This document shows positions 1 to 5,183 of a DNA stretch of 8,435 nucleotides, one piece after another. Position numbers and translations under genes: made by a program. The DNA is from Alysiella sp. (GTDB taxonomy: Bacteria; Pseudomonadota; Gammaproteobacteria; Burkholderiales; Neisseriaceae), in the NCBI RefSeq assembly GCF_030525755.1, contig NZ_JAUNEC010000061.1:1-8435 (forward strand), given 5' to 3'. Numbering within the stretch: the stretch's first letter is position 1; each line of letters begins with the position of its first letter. The notes beneath the pieces were generated by a model. It was not told where the DNA came from. It did no database searches and saw only the letters and a program-made list of their open reading frames with translations.

Positions 1-50
1 GGGACCTGCGGATTAACAGTCCGTCGCTCTACCGACTGAGCTATCAGGGA
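1..50 (-). tRNA. tRNA-Asn (anticodon GTT), 3' part cut off by window edge
   Basis: Read on the minus strand, the gene starts at position 50 with acceptor arm TCCCTGA. The D stem GCTC/GAGC follows, then the D loop AGTCGGTA and the anticodon loop CTGTTAA. The anticodon GTT sits at positions 17-15 and reads Asn codons. The variable region AGGTC is visible; the T arm, 3' acceptor strand and CCA lie beyond the left edge. The outermost anticodon-stem pair looks like an A-C mismatch; the other four pairs are canonical. The gene sits about six bases behind a near-consensus promoter. Identity is read directly from the anticodon and agrees with bacterial tRNA-Asn sequences. Confidence 0.93.
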
Positions 51-62
51 ATGAAGAAATGA

Positions 63-90
63 ATTATACATTAAATCAAAAAATCGTCAA
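63..90 (-). promoter_or_regulatory. Sigma-70 promoter of the tRNA-Asn gene
   Basis: On the minus strand, a -35 element TTGACG (positions 90-85) is followed by a 16-bp spacer and a perfect -10 TATAAT (68-63). Initiation would fall near position 56, giving a leader of only a few bases before the tRNA 5' end at 50. Such a short leader and strong boxes are typical of stable-RNA genes. This is a sequence match, not measured activity. Confidence 0.8.
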
Positions 91-151
91 GTTTGTTTCT
101 CTTGAACCAGTAAGTAAAAAATAAATGCCTTTAATCTAAAACGGAAAATTA

Positions 152-185
152 TGAAAAAAATTCATTCGTATGAAAAGATATTTCA
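152..185 (+). promoter_or_regulatory. Putative MetR operator region upstream of metF
   Basis: Positions 152-164 read TGAAAAAAATTCA, an exact match to the enterobacterial MetR consensus TGAA-N5-TTCA. The match extends to a perfect ATGAA/TTCAT dyad at 151-165. A second, imperfect pair of half-sites, TGAA (171-174) and TTCA (182-185), lies about 20 bp, or two helical turns, downstream with a 7-bp gap. MetR is a LysR-type regulator that uses homocysteine as co-effector and controls methionine genes including metF in enterobacteria. Two adjacent sites upstream of the promoter suit that mode of action. No metR gene is in the window, so the regulator is inferred. Confidence 0.45.
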
Positions 186-218
186 GCATCAAATGTTATT
201 AAATGTGTTTTAATTCAA

Positions 219-226
219 TATATAAA
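219..226 (+). promoter_or_regulatory. metF: Possible -10 element of the metF promoter
   Basis: TATATAAA at 219-226 is the best -10-like sequence before metF. No good -35 lies 16-18 bp upstream (ATTAAA at 198-203 is poor), which would fit a promoter that needs an activator. Initiation near 232 would put the TGAA/TTCA sites at roughly -75 and -54. The region is very AT-rich, so a chance match is quite possible. Confidence 0.3.
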
Positions 227-270
227 ATCAAGTTATTTCTTTTTTATCATATTTAACAAGCCCAATTATC

Positions 271-1110
271 ATGACCACAGCACAAAAAAAATTAAGTTTT
301 GAATTTTTCCCAACGCGAACACCAGAAGGCCGTGCCAAACAAGTCATCACGCGCAAACAGTTGCGCCAATACAATCCCGACTTTTTTTCTTGTACATCGG
401 GCGCGGGTGGTAGCACGCGTGAAGGCACCATGCAGGCTGTGCGCGACATCATGTCTGAAGGTATTGCTGCTGCACCACATATTCCTTGTATTGGCATGAA
501 TGTCTATGAAATCAAAGCATTGTTACAAGAATATCGGGAAATGGGCATACGCCATTTGGTTGCCTTGCGTGGCGACATTCCATCGGGCATTGGTTTGGGC
601 AATGAGGGTTTGCGCTATGCCAATGAATTGGTTGAGCTGATTAAGACTGAATTTGGCGACCATTTTCACATTGAAGTTGCCGCTTATCCTGAATACCACC
701 CCCAAGCACGCAGTGCGGAAGATGATTTGAATCATTTTGTTCGTAAAGTCAAGGCGGGGGCGGACTCTGCCATTACGCAATATTTTTTCAATCCTGATGC
801 TTATTTTCGTTTTGTTGATGATGTGCGCGGGCGAGGTGTGGATATTCCCATCGTGCCAGGCATCATGCCGATTGCCAGTTTTTCAAAATTAGCCAGATTT
901 TCAGATGCTTGTGGTGCAGAAATTCCACGTTGGTTGCGCTTGAAATTGCAATCTTACGCTGATGATACGGCTTCCATTAAGGCTTTGGCTTTGGATGTGG
1001 TAACCGAAATGTGTGAACGTTTATTGCGTGAAGGTGCGCCTAGCCTGCATTTTTACACGCTCAATCAAGCGGGTTTGGTGTCTACCATTTGTCAGCGGTT
1101 GGGTTATTAA
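271..1110 (+). CDS. metF: Methylenetetrahydrofolate reductase (MetF), 279 aa
   Basis: A cytoplasmic flavoenzyme that reduces 5,10-methylene-THF to 5-methyl-THF, the methyl donor for the last step of methionine synthesis. The single FAD-binding TIM barrel is complete. Visible family motifs are SFEFFP (residues 9-14, with Glu11 matching the catalytic Glu28 of E. coli MetF), TSGAGG (42-47), ALRGDIP (98-104, flavin-contacting Asp102), VAAYPE..HP (136-144), ITQYFF (168-173, folate-contacting Gln170), PGIMPI (196-201) and LHFYTLN (259-265). The E. coli protein has 296 residues, so length is normal. The ATG at 271 is chosen because the family N-terminus begins just before SFEFFP; no clear Shine-Dalgarno sequence precedes it. 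It stands alone between the tRNA gene and frr, and a MetR-type site lies upstream. Confidence 0.96.
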   Translation: MTTAQKKLSFEFFPTRTPEGRAKQVITRKQLRQYNPDFFSCTSGAGGSTREGTMQAVRDIMSEGIAAAPHIPCIGMNVYEIKALLQEYREMGIRHLVALRGDIPSGIGLGNEGLRYANELVELIKTEFGDHFHIEVAAYPEYHPQARSAEDDLNHFVRKVKAGADSAITQYFFNPDAYFRFVDDVRGRGVDIPIVPGIMPIASFSKLARFSDACGAEIPRWLRLKLQSYADDTASIKALALDVVTEMCERLLREGAPSLHFYTLNQAGLVSTICQRLGY

Positions 1111-1120
1111 ATGGCTTGTG

Positions 1121-1154
1121 GAGAGTGGGTGCCAGCACTTCTCTGTGACATTTT
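1121..1154 (+). terminator. Weak hairpin after metF, possible terminator
   Basis: Eleven bases past the metF stop, GAGAGTG (1121-1127) can pair with CACTTCTC (1136-1143), leaving one bulged T and an 8-base loop. The next T-rich stretch is only TTTT at 1151-1154, eight bases away. It is a poor intrinsic terminator by itself and is the only candidate close to metF. Confidence 0.25.
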
Positions 1155-1194
1155 ATGCTACCTGAAACCAAAATGTGAGGTTTGTGAACGTGTT

Positions 1195-1206
1195 TTCAGG
1201 CAGCCT
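1195..1206 (-). repeat. DNA uptake sequence (exact AGGCTGCCTGAA)
   Basis: An exact 12-base DUS on the minus strand in the metF-frr gap. A degenerate partner, ATGCTACCTGAA (10 of 12), lies on the plus strand at 1155-1166. Together they form an imperfect long-loop inverted repeat without a following T run, so this looks like a decayed DUS pair rather than an active terminator. Confidence 0.85.
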
Positions 1207-1219
1207 AAACAGGCAAAAC

Positions 1220-1248
1220 TTGCCCGAAATTAAGAGCCGCGTTACCAT
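1220..1248 (+). promoter_or_regulatory. frr: Candidate promoter for frr
   Basis: TTGCCC (1220-1225) and TACCAT (1243-1248) are 17 bp apart. Each matches four of six consensus bases. Initiation near 1255 would leave a leader of about 57 bases before the frr ATG. A short dyad GGCAA-AAC-TTGCC (1212-1224) overlaps the -35. The site is a moderate match only, supported by frr needing its own start here because pyrH and tsf are not directly upstream. Confidence 0.3.
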
Positions 1249-1273
1249 ATGCTGTTTTCCTTATAACCCAATA

Positions 1274-1292
1274 TTTTCAGGTTGCCTGAAAA
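1274..1292. repeat. Palindromic DUS-like element in the frr leader
   Basis: TTTTCAGGTTGCCTGAAAA contains AGGTTGCCTGAA at 1279-1290, 11 of 12 to the DUS. The arms TTTTCAGG and CCTGAAAA are perfect inverted repeats around three bases (TTG). The element ends 19 bases before the frr start codon, so it would form a small hairpin in the leader if transcribed. Confidence 0.65.
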
Positions 1293-1311
1293 CTTTTGTG
1301 AAAGAAAAATC

Positions 1312-1869
1312 ATGATAAATGACATTACCCAATCTGCTGAAAATAAAATGAAACGTTCTTTGGAAGTATTGCAAGATAATCTTGCCAAAGTGCGTACAGG
1401 TCGCGCCCACACAGGTTTGCTTGACCAAGTGGAAGTGGAATACTGGGGCAATATGGTGCCTGTGAGCCAAGCCGCCAGCGTTACCCTGTTGGACGCGCGC
1501 ACCATTGGCGTGAAACCCTTTGAAAGCAATATGGCAAGCAAAATTGAAAAAGCCATTCGCGATTCCAATTTGGGTTTAAACCCCTCATCGGTGGGCGATT
1601 TGATTCGCGTACCCATGCCCATGCTCACTGAAGAACGCCGAAAAGATTTAATTAAAGTGGTGCGAGGTGAAGCGGAAGACGGTCGTGTTTCAATCCGCAA
1701 TGTGCGCCGCGATGCCAATGAGCACATCAAAAAATTGTTGAAAGACAAAGAAGTATCAGAAGACGAAGCCCGCCGTGGCGAAGAAGCGGTGCAGAAATTG
1801 ACCGACAAATTCATTGCTGAAATTGAAAAAATCTTGTCTGCCAAAGAAGAAGATTTGATGGCAATTTAA
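1312..1869 (+). CDS. frr: Ribosome recycling factor, 185 aa
   Basis: This cytoplasmic factor acts with EF-G to split the post-termination ribosome so its subunits can be reused. It begins MINDITQSAENKM, as E. coli RRF begins MISDIRKDAEVRM, and is exactly the 185-residue family length. Hallmarks include the KVRTGRAH stretch (residues about 26-33) in the helical domain, VEYWGN, and the long charged C-terminal helices ending EKILSAKEEDLMAI. The ATG at 1312 is preferred over an in-frame TTG at 1282 because it reproduces the family N-terminus and avoids starting inside a DUS-like palindrome. A weak purine-rich GAAAGAAAA precedes it. A strong terminator follows 14 bases after the stop. In most relatives frr follows tsf-pyrH; here metF is upstream. 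Confidence 0.97.
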   Translation: MINDITQSAENKMKRSLEVLQDNLAKVRTGRAHTGLLDQVEVEYWGNMVPVSQAASVTLLDARTIGVKPFESNMASKIEKAIRDSNLGLNPSSVGDLIRVPMPMLTEERRKDLIKVVRGEAEDGRVSIRNVRRDANEHIKKLLKDKEVSEDEARRGEEAVQKLTDKFIAEIEKILSAKEEDLMAI

Positions 1870-1882
1870 TCTGCCATAATCA

Positions 1883-1919
1883 AGGCGTGCTGCCTGAAAC
1901 GCAGCACGCCTGAATTTTT
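1883..1919 (+). terminator. Intrinsic terminator after frr
   Basis: GGCGTGCTGC (1884-1893) and GCAGCACGCC (1901-1910) form a perfect 10-bp GC-rich stem, extended by one A-T pair, with a 7-base loop. A T5 run lies at 1915-1919. The left arm and loop contain GTGCTGCCTGAA, a degenerate DUS (10 of 12), suggesting the hairpin incorporated or evolved from an uptake sequence. Its strength implies that uppS depends on read-through or on a promoter I could not identify. Confidence 0.85.
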
Positions 1920-1964
1920 ATGTAACAATGCAAAAAAAAAACAGGCTTTTCAGGAGACTTGCTC

Positions 1965-2720
1965 ATGAGCCGAATCAGCAGTACCCAAACCATTTTGGCA
2001 CATACCACTGTTCCGCGTCATGTTGCTGTGATTATGGATGGTAACGGTCGTTGGGCGAAAAAACGTTTTTTGCCACGCGTGATGGGACACAAACAAGGTT
2101 TAGATGCATTGGAAAACATGTGTCGCGTGTGTACACAAGCAGGTGTGCAATATTTAACGGTGTTTGCATTTTCAACAGAAAATTGGCGCAGACCTGCTGA
2201 TGAAGTGTCGTTTTTAATGGGTTTGTTTTTGCATGCTTTACAAAAGAAAGTGGCAAAAATGCACGAAAACGGCTTGCGTTTAAAAGTAATTGGCGACCGC
2301 AGCCGTTTTGCAAGTGAAATTAAAGAAGGCATTGAACAAGCAGAGCATTTAACTGCCAATAATACAGGTTTAACGCTGACGATTGCGGCAGATTATGGTG
2401 GCAGATGGGACATTCTTCAGGCAGCCAATGCTTTGTTGAAAGAAGGCAAAACTGAAATCACAGAAAGTGATTTGGCAGGTAAATTGATGTTGCCCGATGC
2501 GCCCGAACCTGATTTGTTTATCCGCACAGGTGGTGAAACGCGCATCAGCAATTTTATGTTGTGGCAAATGGCATATGCAGAATTTTATTTTACTGATGTG
2601 TTGTGGCCTGACTTTAAAGATGATGAAATTCACAAAGCCTTTGCGTCTTTTACCCAGCGAGAACGCCGTTTTGGTCGTACTTCGGAGCAGTTGCCACCTG
2701 AACAGCAACGTTCAGAATAA
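1965..2720 (+). CDS. uppS: Undecaprenyl diphosphate synthase (cis-prenyltransferase), 251 aa
   Basis: It condenses eight isopentenyl diphosphates onto farnesyl diphosphate to make the C55 lipid carrier used for peptidoglycan and surface polysaccharides. Visible motifs are the catalytic loop VIMDGNGRWAK (residues 22-32, Asp25 binding Mg-diphosphate), GHKQG (41-45), FAFSTENW (67-74), DYGGRWDI (143-150), and the C-terminal substrate motif DLFIRTGGETRISNFMLW (183-200) followed by AYAEFYFTDVLWPDF. E. coli UppS has 253 residues. The start at 1965 is set by AGGAG at 1952-1956, eight bases upstream; an in-frame TTG at 1959 would lie too close to it. uppS is followed by cdsA after 93 bases, the conserved lipid-precursor pair next to frr in many proteobacteria. 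Confidence 0.97.
   Translation: MSRISSTQTILAHTTVPRHVAVIMDGNGRWAKKRFLPRVMGHKQGLDALENMCRVCTQAGVQYLTVFAFSTENWRRPADEVSFLMGLFLHALQKKVAKMHENGLRLKVIGDRSRFASEIKEGIEQAEHLTANNTGLTLTIAADYGGRWDILQAANALLKEGKTEITESDLAGKLMLPDAPEPDLFIRTGGETRISNFMLWQMAYAEFYFTDVLWPDFKDDEIHKAFASFTQRERRFGRTSEQLPPEQQRSE
2416..2427 (-). repeat. Near-exact DNA uptake sequence inside uppS
   Basis: TTCAGGCAGCCA differs from the DUS complement at one terminal base (11 of 12). It encodes part of ILQAAN in UppS, a less constrained stretch just after the DYGGRW motif. Confidence 0.6.
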
Positions 2721-2734
2721 AAAACTTAAAAAGG

Positions 2735-2750
2735 TTTTCAGGCTGCTGAA
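2735..2750. repeat. Degenerate DUS in the uppS-cdsA gap
   Basis: TTTTCAGGCTGCTGAA is a DUS palindrome that has lost one C. A further relic, AGGCTGTCTGGAA, follows at about 2771. The 93-base gap shows no clear terminator or strong promoter, so uppS and cdsA are probably co-transcribed. Confidence 0.45.
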
Positions 2751-2813
2751 TATTTTTATCGTGTATTGTAAGGCTGTCTGGAAACAACACACCCACAACT
2801 TAGGAAAGACTAA

Positions 2814-3611
2814 ATGTTAAAACAACGAATTGTAACTGCACTTATCTTATTGCCTTTGATGTTGCTGATGCTGTTTGGTTCAGGCAGCCTGCTATGGGCG
2901 GCGTTTGGTGGGCTGATTGCATTATTGGCTCTGTGGGAATATGGGCGCATGGCAGGTTTATCGTCTGAACAACAAAATGCTTATTTGGGTGGTACGGCAT
3001 TTTTCATGTTGACGGCATATGCTGGTGATTGGCAGTTACCCGCATTCATTTGGTTGCTGGTACTGGCATTTTGGTTGCTGTTGATGCCCATCTGGTTGTA
3101 TAAAAAATGGAAAATTCGCGCAGGTACAAAGACTTATATTTGTGGTTGGTTGTTGATGTTGCCGTTTTGGTTTGCGCTATTGCGTTTGCGTCCTGATAGT
3201 GATGATGCAGGACATTTATTGGCGTTAATGGTATTGGTCTGGTTGGCAGATTCGGCAGCCTATTTTGTGGGGCGTGCTTTTGGCAAAACTCAACTTGCGC
3301 CCGTGTTAAGTCCGAAAAAAAGCTGGGAAGGGGCTGTCGGTGGGTTGATTGCAGTGTGGCTTTATGTTGTCTTTGCTTGTCATGCAGGCTGGTTGGCGTT
3401 GGGTGGTTCATGGTTGGGCATCATTGCTGCTGCGACCGTTTTGACTTTTGTCAGCATTGGCGGCGACTTATTGGAAAGTTGGCTCAAACGTGCTGCCAAC
3501 ATCAAAGACAGCAGCAATTTGTTGCCAGGACACGGTGGCGTATTTGACCGTGTGGACAGCTTGATTGCAGTATTAAGCGTTTATGCTGCGGTACAAGCAT
3601 TGTATGCCTGA
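2814..3611 (+). CDS. cdsA: Phosphatidate cytidylyltransferase (CDP-diglyceride synthase), 265 aa
   Basis: This inner-membrane enzyme turns phosphatidate and CTP into CDP-diacylglycerol, the precursor of phosphatidylethanolamine, phosphatidylglycerol and cardiolipin. About eight hydrophobic segments alternate with short charged loops; the first two cover roughly residues 8-20 and 25-41. Conserved cytoplasmic motifs are LADSAAYFVGR (144-154), SPKKSWEG (166-173) and the family signature from Ser222 to Asp248: SWLKR, KD (231-232), PGHGG (238-242) and FDRVD (244-248). Lys, Asp and His positions of the signature are intact. The ATG has AGGAAAG at 2802-2808. The DUS at 2879-2890 falls in the loop between the first two membrane segments. 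No clear terminator follows. Confidence 0.97.
   Translation: MLKQRIVTALILLPLMLLMLFGSGSLLWAAFGGLIALLALWEYGRMAGLSSEQQNAYLGGTAFFMLTAYAGDWQLPAFIWLLVLAFWLLLMPIWLYKKWKIRAGTKTYICGWLLMLPFWFALLRLRPDSDDAGHLLALMVLVWLADSAAYFVGRAFGKTQLAPVLSPKKSWEGAVGGLIAVWLYVVFACHAGWLALGGSWLGIIAAATVLTFVSIGGDLLESWLKRAANIKDSSNLLPGHGGVFDRVDSLIAVLSVYAAVQALYA
2879..2890 (-). repeat. DNA uptake sequence inside cdsA (exact)
   Basis: An exact DUS on the minus strand. It encodes GSGSL in the turn between the first two membrane segments of CdsA, a place where the imposed amino acids are tolerable. Confidence 0.85.
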
Positions 3612-3613
3612 TT

Positions 3614-3630
3614 TTTCAGGCAGCCTGAAA
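3614..3630. repeat. Palindromic double DUS after cdsA
   Basis: TTTCAGGCAGCCTGAAA, three bases after the cdsA stop, contains an exact AGGCTGCCTGAA on the minus strand (3615-3626). On the plus strand it also contains AGGCAGCCTGAA (3618-3629), the dialect I recall for Kingella. A hairpin from it would have only about six pairs and there is no T run after it, so termination here would be weak. Confidence 0.8.
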
Positions 3631-3701
3631 CGCAGAACATTCAAATTGTGTGAAGAAAAACTGTGTAAATGCAAAATCAATTGGTCAATGCACCAAAATA
3701 T

Positions 3702-3730
3702 TTGACAATGCTGCACACTTGGCATTAAAT
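3702..3730 (+). promoter_or_regulatory. Sigma-70 promoter for the ACP-like secreted protein gene
   Basis: A perfect -35 TTGACA (3702-3707) is followed by a 17-bp spacer and TTAAAT (3725-3730), four of six to TATAAT. Initiation near 3737 gives a leader of about 36 bases. The gene therefore probably has its own transcription start separate from uppS-cdsA. No operator-like dyad was seen over it. Confidence 0.65.
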
Positions 3731-3772
3731 CCCCAGCTTAATGCGTTTTGACAACTTGAAAAAGGAAAAATC

Positions 3773-4219
3773 ATGAAAGCAATTTCAACTGCATTGTTGT
3801 TGGCACTCTCGGTTGCACCTGCTTGGGCAGAGCAAACAGATAAGGTAGTGGTCAATGACTTGGACAGCACCAAAAAAGTGGCATACAGTTGCAGCAGCGA
3901 TACCGATGGTAAACGCAAATTGGATTTGGAAGTGATGTATGGCATGAAAGAGGGTGAAGTCGTTGTATCACAAGTCAAAATCGGCAATTTCATATCACCA
4001 GGTATGTGGCGCGTACCCGATACTTTGTTAAATCGTTTTGCTGGAAAAGACGAAAAATCGTTGCCAACCATGTGGACAACTTTACCTGCAACAGCAGATG
4101 ATGTGGATAAAGTTGATGGTGGAAAATTGTCTTATTCCGAAGAAGAAGGTGGTGTGCAAACCGTGATTGCCGAAAAATGCAAATTGGACAAAGAAAAAAC
4201 CGCCCAATTAAACCGTTAA
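3773..4219 (+). CDS. Secreted protein resembling adhesin complex protein / MliC-like inhibitors, 148 aa
   Basis: The protein opens with a clear Sec signal peptide: Lys2, a hydrophobic core at residues 5-15, and cleavage motif AWA before Glu20. The mature part is about 129 residues, mostly polar, with exactly two cysteines (Cys40 and Cys136) placed near its ends, probably a disulfide. KKVAYSC (34-40), then a Lys-rich strand ending VMYG, a VSQVKIGN strand and a final AEKC recall neisserial ACP, a small two-cysteine beta-barrel that inhibits lysozyme and acts in adhesion. This resemblance is a pattern read by eye, not an alignment score. The start is fixed by AAGGA at 3762-3766 and the signal peptide. 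It has its own promoter and a DUS-based terminator. It faces an MliC-domain lipoprotein gene, which makes a lysozyme-resistance role more likely. It could instead be an unrelated small periplasmic protein. Confidence 0.85.
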   Translation: MKAISTALLLALSVAPAWAEQTDKVVVNDLDSTKKVAYSCSSDTDGKRKLDLEVMYGMKEGEVVVSQVKIGNFISPGMWRVPDTLLNRFAGKDEKSLPTMWTTLPATADDVDKVDGGKLSYSEEEGGVQTVIAEKCKLDKEKTAQLNR

Positions 4220-4230
4220 TGAAAGTAAAC

Positions 4231-4261
4231 GGGCTGCCTGAACGTTTTCAGGTGGCCTTTT
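4231..4261 (+). terminator. DUS-derived terminator of the ACP-like gene
   Basis: GGCTGCCTGAA (4232-4242) pairs with TTCAGGTGGCC (4247-4257): eleven pairs including two G-U, a 4-base loop, then TTTT (4258-4261). The left arm is part of a DUS with one change (4231-4242). The right arm is a DUS with two changes. Confidence 0.85.
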
Positions 4262-4430
4262 GTATGTTGTATTGGGCTGATTTGTGCAAAATGCAAATAT
4301 AGTCGTAGAATTGAAAAAGGTATTACGGTGTTGGTTCGCCTTGTCGTACTATTTGTACTGTCTGAGGCTTGCCACCCTTTTATGACTTTTTTACTCCATG
4401 ATACAGCTTCTGTGAATAGGGTAAACGTTT

Positions 4431-4604
4431 ATGTTTTATCATTATGTTCTTGCTTTATTGGGTTTATTGTTCTTGGTTGGGTTCATCAGGAAACGATTGC
4501 GCCACCAGCACAAGCAAATTCATGCATCAATACGGCTGTTGGCACGCTTATTGTTGTTGTTTACCATTTTGGCTTTATTATGGCGCATGTATCAAACCTT
4601 CTGA
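4431..4604 (+). CDS. Possible small membrane-hairpin protein, 57 aa
   Basis: This short reading frame is not one I recognise. It encodes two hydrophobic segments (about residues 3-19 and 37-53) joined by a strongly basic loop, RKRLRHQHKQIHASIR (20-35). Hydrophobic arms around a basic loop obey the positive-inside rule and would give a hairpin with both ends outside. An in-frame TAA at 4422 fixes the ATG as the first start; AGGG at 4418-4421 lies nine bases upstream. No convincing promoter is visible. Two other frames are also open here: a GTG frame (4328-4615) with a better Shine-Dalgarno but no charge pattern, and a third (4444-4737) running into the opposing gene. I favour the 57-codon frame on its topology only. 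It may also be the relic of a longer gene. Confidence 0.4.
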   Translation: MFYHYVLALLGLLFLVGFIRKRLRHQHKQIHASIRLLARLLLLFTILALLWRMYQTF

Positions 4605-4613
4605 AATTCAAAT

Positions 4614-4660
4614 AACAAACACAAAGCTGCCTGAAAACCATGTGAGATTTTCAGGCAGCC
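4614..4660 (-). terminator. Inverted-DUS terminator for the His-rich lipoprotein gene
   Basis: GCTGCCTGAAAA (4626-4637) and TTTTCAGGCAGC (4648-4659) form a perfect 12-bp stem with a 10-base loop. Read on the minus strand the stem is followed by TTTGTGTTTGTT, so it suits the leftward lipoprotein transcript. The plus side has no T run, though the hairpin may also act weakly there. Both arms are DUS with one mismatch each (4624-4635 and 4650-4661). Confidence 0.8.
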
Positions 4661-4676
4661 ATAGAATGAGATGGCA

Positions 4677-5123
4677 TTACTTGCTGTCGCAAGCGGTAGA
4701 AACTCGATTGTTATATGGGTCGGTAAACGTCAAATGACCCATTTTGTTGCCTTTTTGATGCCACTCGGTTGCGTTATTGTAAAAACCTTTTTGACTGGTG
4801 TAACGCTCGCCAGAACCCGAGCTGGCTTGGCTTAATACAACAGTTTTGCCAATTGTGTCTACAGTAATGTGAATTTTGTCTTTACCTGCGTTGTGTACTT
4901 GCACAGTTGCACCATTGGCACATTCAAAAGATTGGCTGTCTGGGGCAGCATGGTTGTAGGCGTGGTCATGACCGTGATGATGTTTATGGTCATGATGATG
5001 GTGTGCATGACCATGATGATGTGCATGTTCGTGTCTATGTACGGATTGTGTAGCAGACTTGTTGCCAGCACAAGCAGCTAATAGTACAGCCAAAGACAAT
5101 GAGGCAATCAATTTTTTATTCAT
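4677..5123 (-). CDS. Histidine-rich MliC-domain lipoprotein, putative lysozyme inhibitor, 148 aa
   Basis: The N-terminus is a lipoprotein signal (MNKK, hydrophobic core, lipobox LAAC with lipidated Cys18). Residues 29-58 form a histidine tract with 18 His in 30 positions, interspersed with Ala, Gly, Asp and Lys, a likely Zn, Ni or Cu binder. Residues about 66-146 resemble the MliC family of C-type lysozyme inhibitors: FEC (66-68), a VQVH strand, VVLSQASSGSGERY (95-108), EWHQKG (120-125), HLTF (130-133) and a closing Cys145 that may pair with Cys68. Ser104 and Lys124 sit roughly where MliC proteins carry the Ser and Lys that enter the lysozyme active site. The neisserial relative would be SliC, a surface lipoprotein. 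AGGA at 5130-5133 supports the start. The protein is probably anchored to the outer membrane. The His tract is not something I know from standard MliC proteins. Confidence 0.88.
   Translation of the reverse strand: MNKKLIASLSLAVLLAACAGNKSATQSVHRHEHAHHHGHAHHHHDHKHHHGHDHAYNHAAPDSQSFECANGATVQVHNAGKDKIHITVDTIGKTVVLSQASSGSGERYTSQKGFYNNATEWHQKGNKMGHLTFTDPYNNRVSTACDSK
4950..5039 (-). repeat. CAT/CAC codon-repeat tract encoding poly-His region
   Basis: This 90-base stretch of the lipoprotein gene is built mainly of CAT and CAC codons, so the plus strand reads as runs of ATG and ATGATG with near-duplicate blocks such as CATGACCATGATGATG. Such tracts are prone to slipped-strand gain or loss of whole codons, which would change the number of histidines without breaking the frame. 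Confidence 0.7.
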
Positions 5124-5183
5124 GGTTTATCCTATCTATTTCCGAAAGGGTGTTTGAACAAAACAACCTGCACAGCAAGTTGT

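Noticed and set aside
151..213. 20-codon frame (begins MKKIHSYEK) in the metF leader, a possible leader peptide
   Set aside because: It contains only one internal Met, so it does not look like a methionine attenuator. No terminator/antiterminator pair is visible, and the same bases are better explained as a MetR-type dyad.
1282..1311. Upstream TTG start extending frr by ten residues
   Set aside because: It lies inside the DUS palindrome, and the extra residues are not part of the 185-residue family; MINDIT at 1312 matches the known N-terminus.
1959..1964. Upstream TTG start for uppS
   Set aside because: It is only two bases from the AGGAG site, too close for initiation. The ATG at 1965 has ideal spacing.
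4328..4615. GTG-started frame of 95 codons with AAAAAGG seven bases upstream
   Set aside because: It is hydrophobic but lacks a coherent charge pattern or any family motif. It overlaps the 57-codon frame, whose basic loop between two membrane segments looks more protein-like. It cannot be fully excluded.
4444..4737. 97-codon frame across the convergent terminator
   Set aside because: It runs through the DUS hairpin and into the opposing lipoprotein gene, and its translation is rich in Cys, Tyr and Trp with no recognisable domain.
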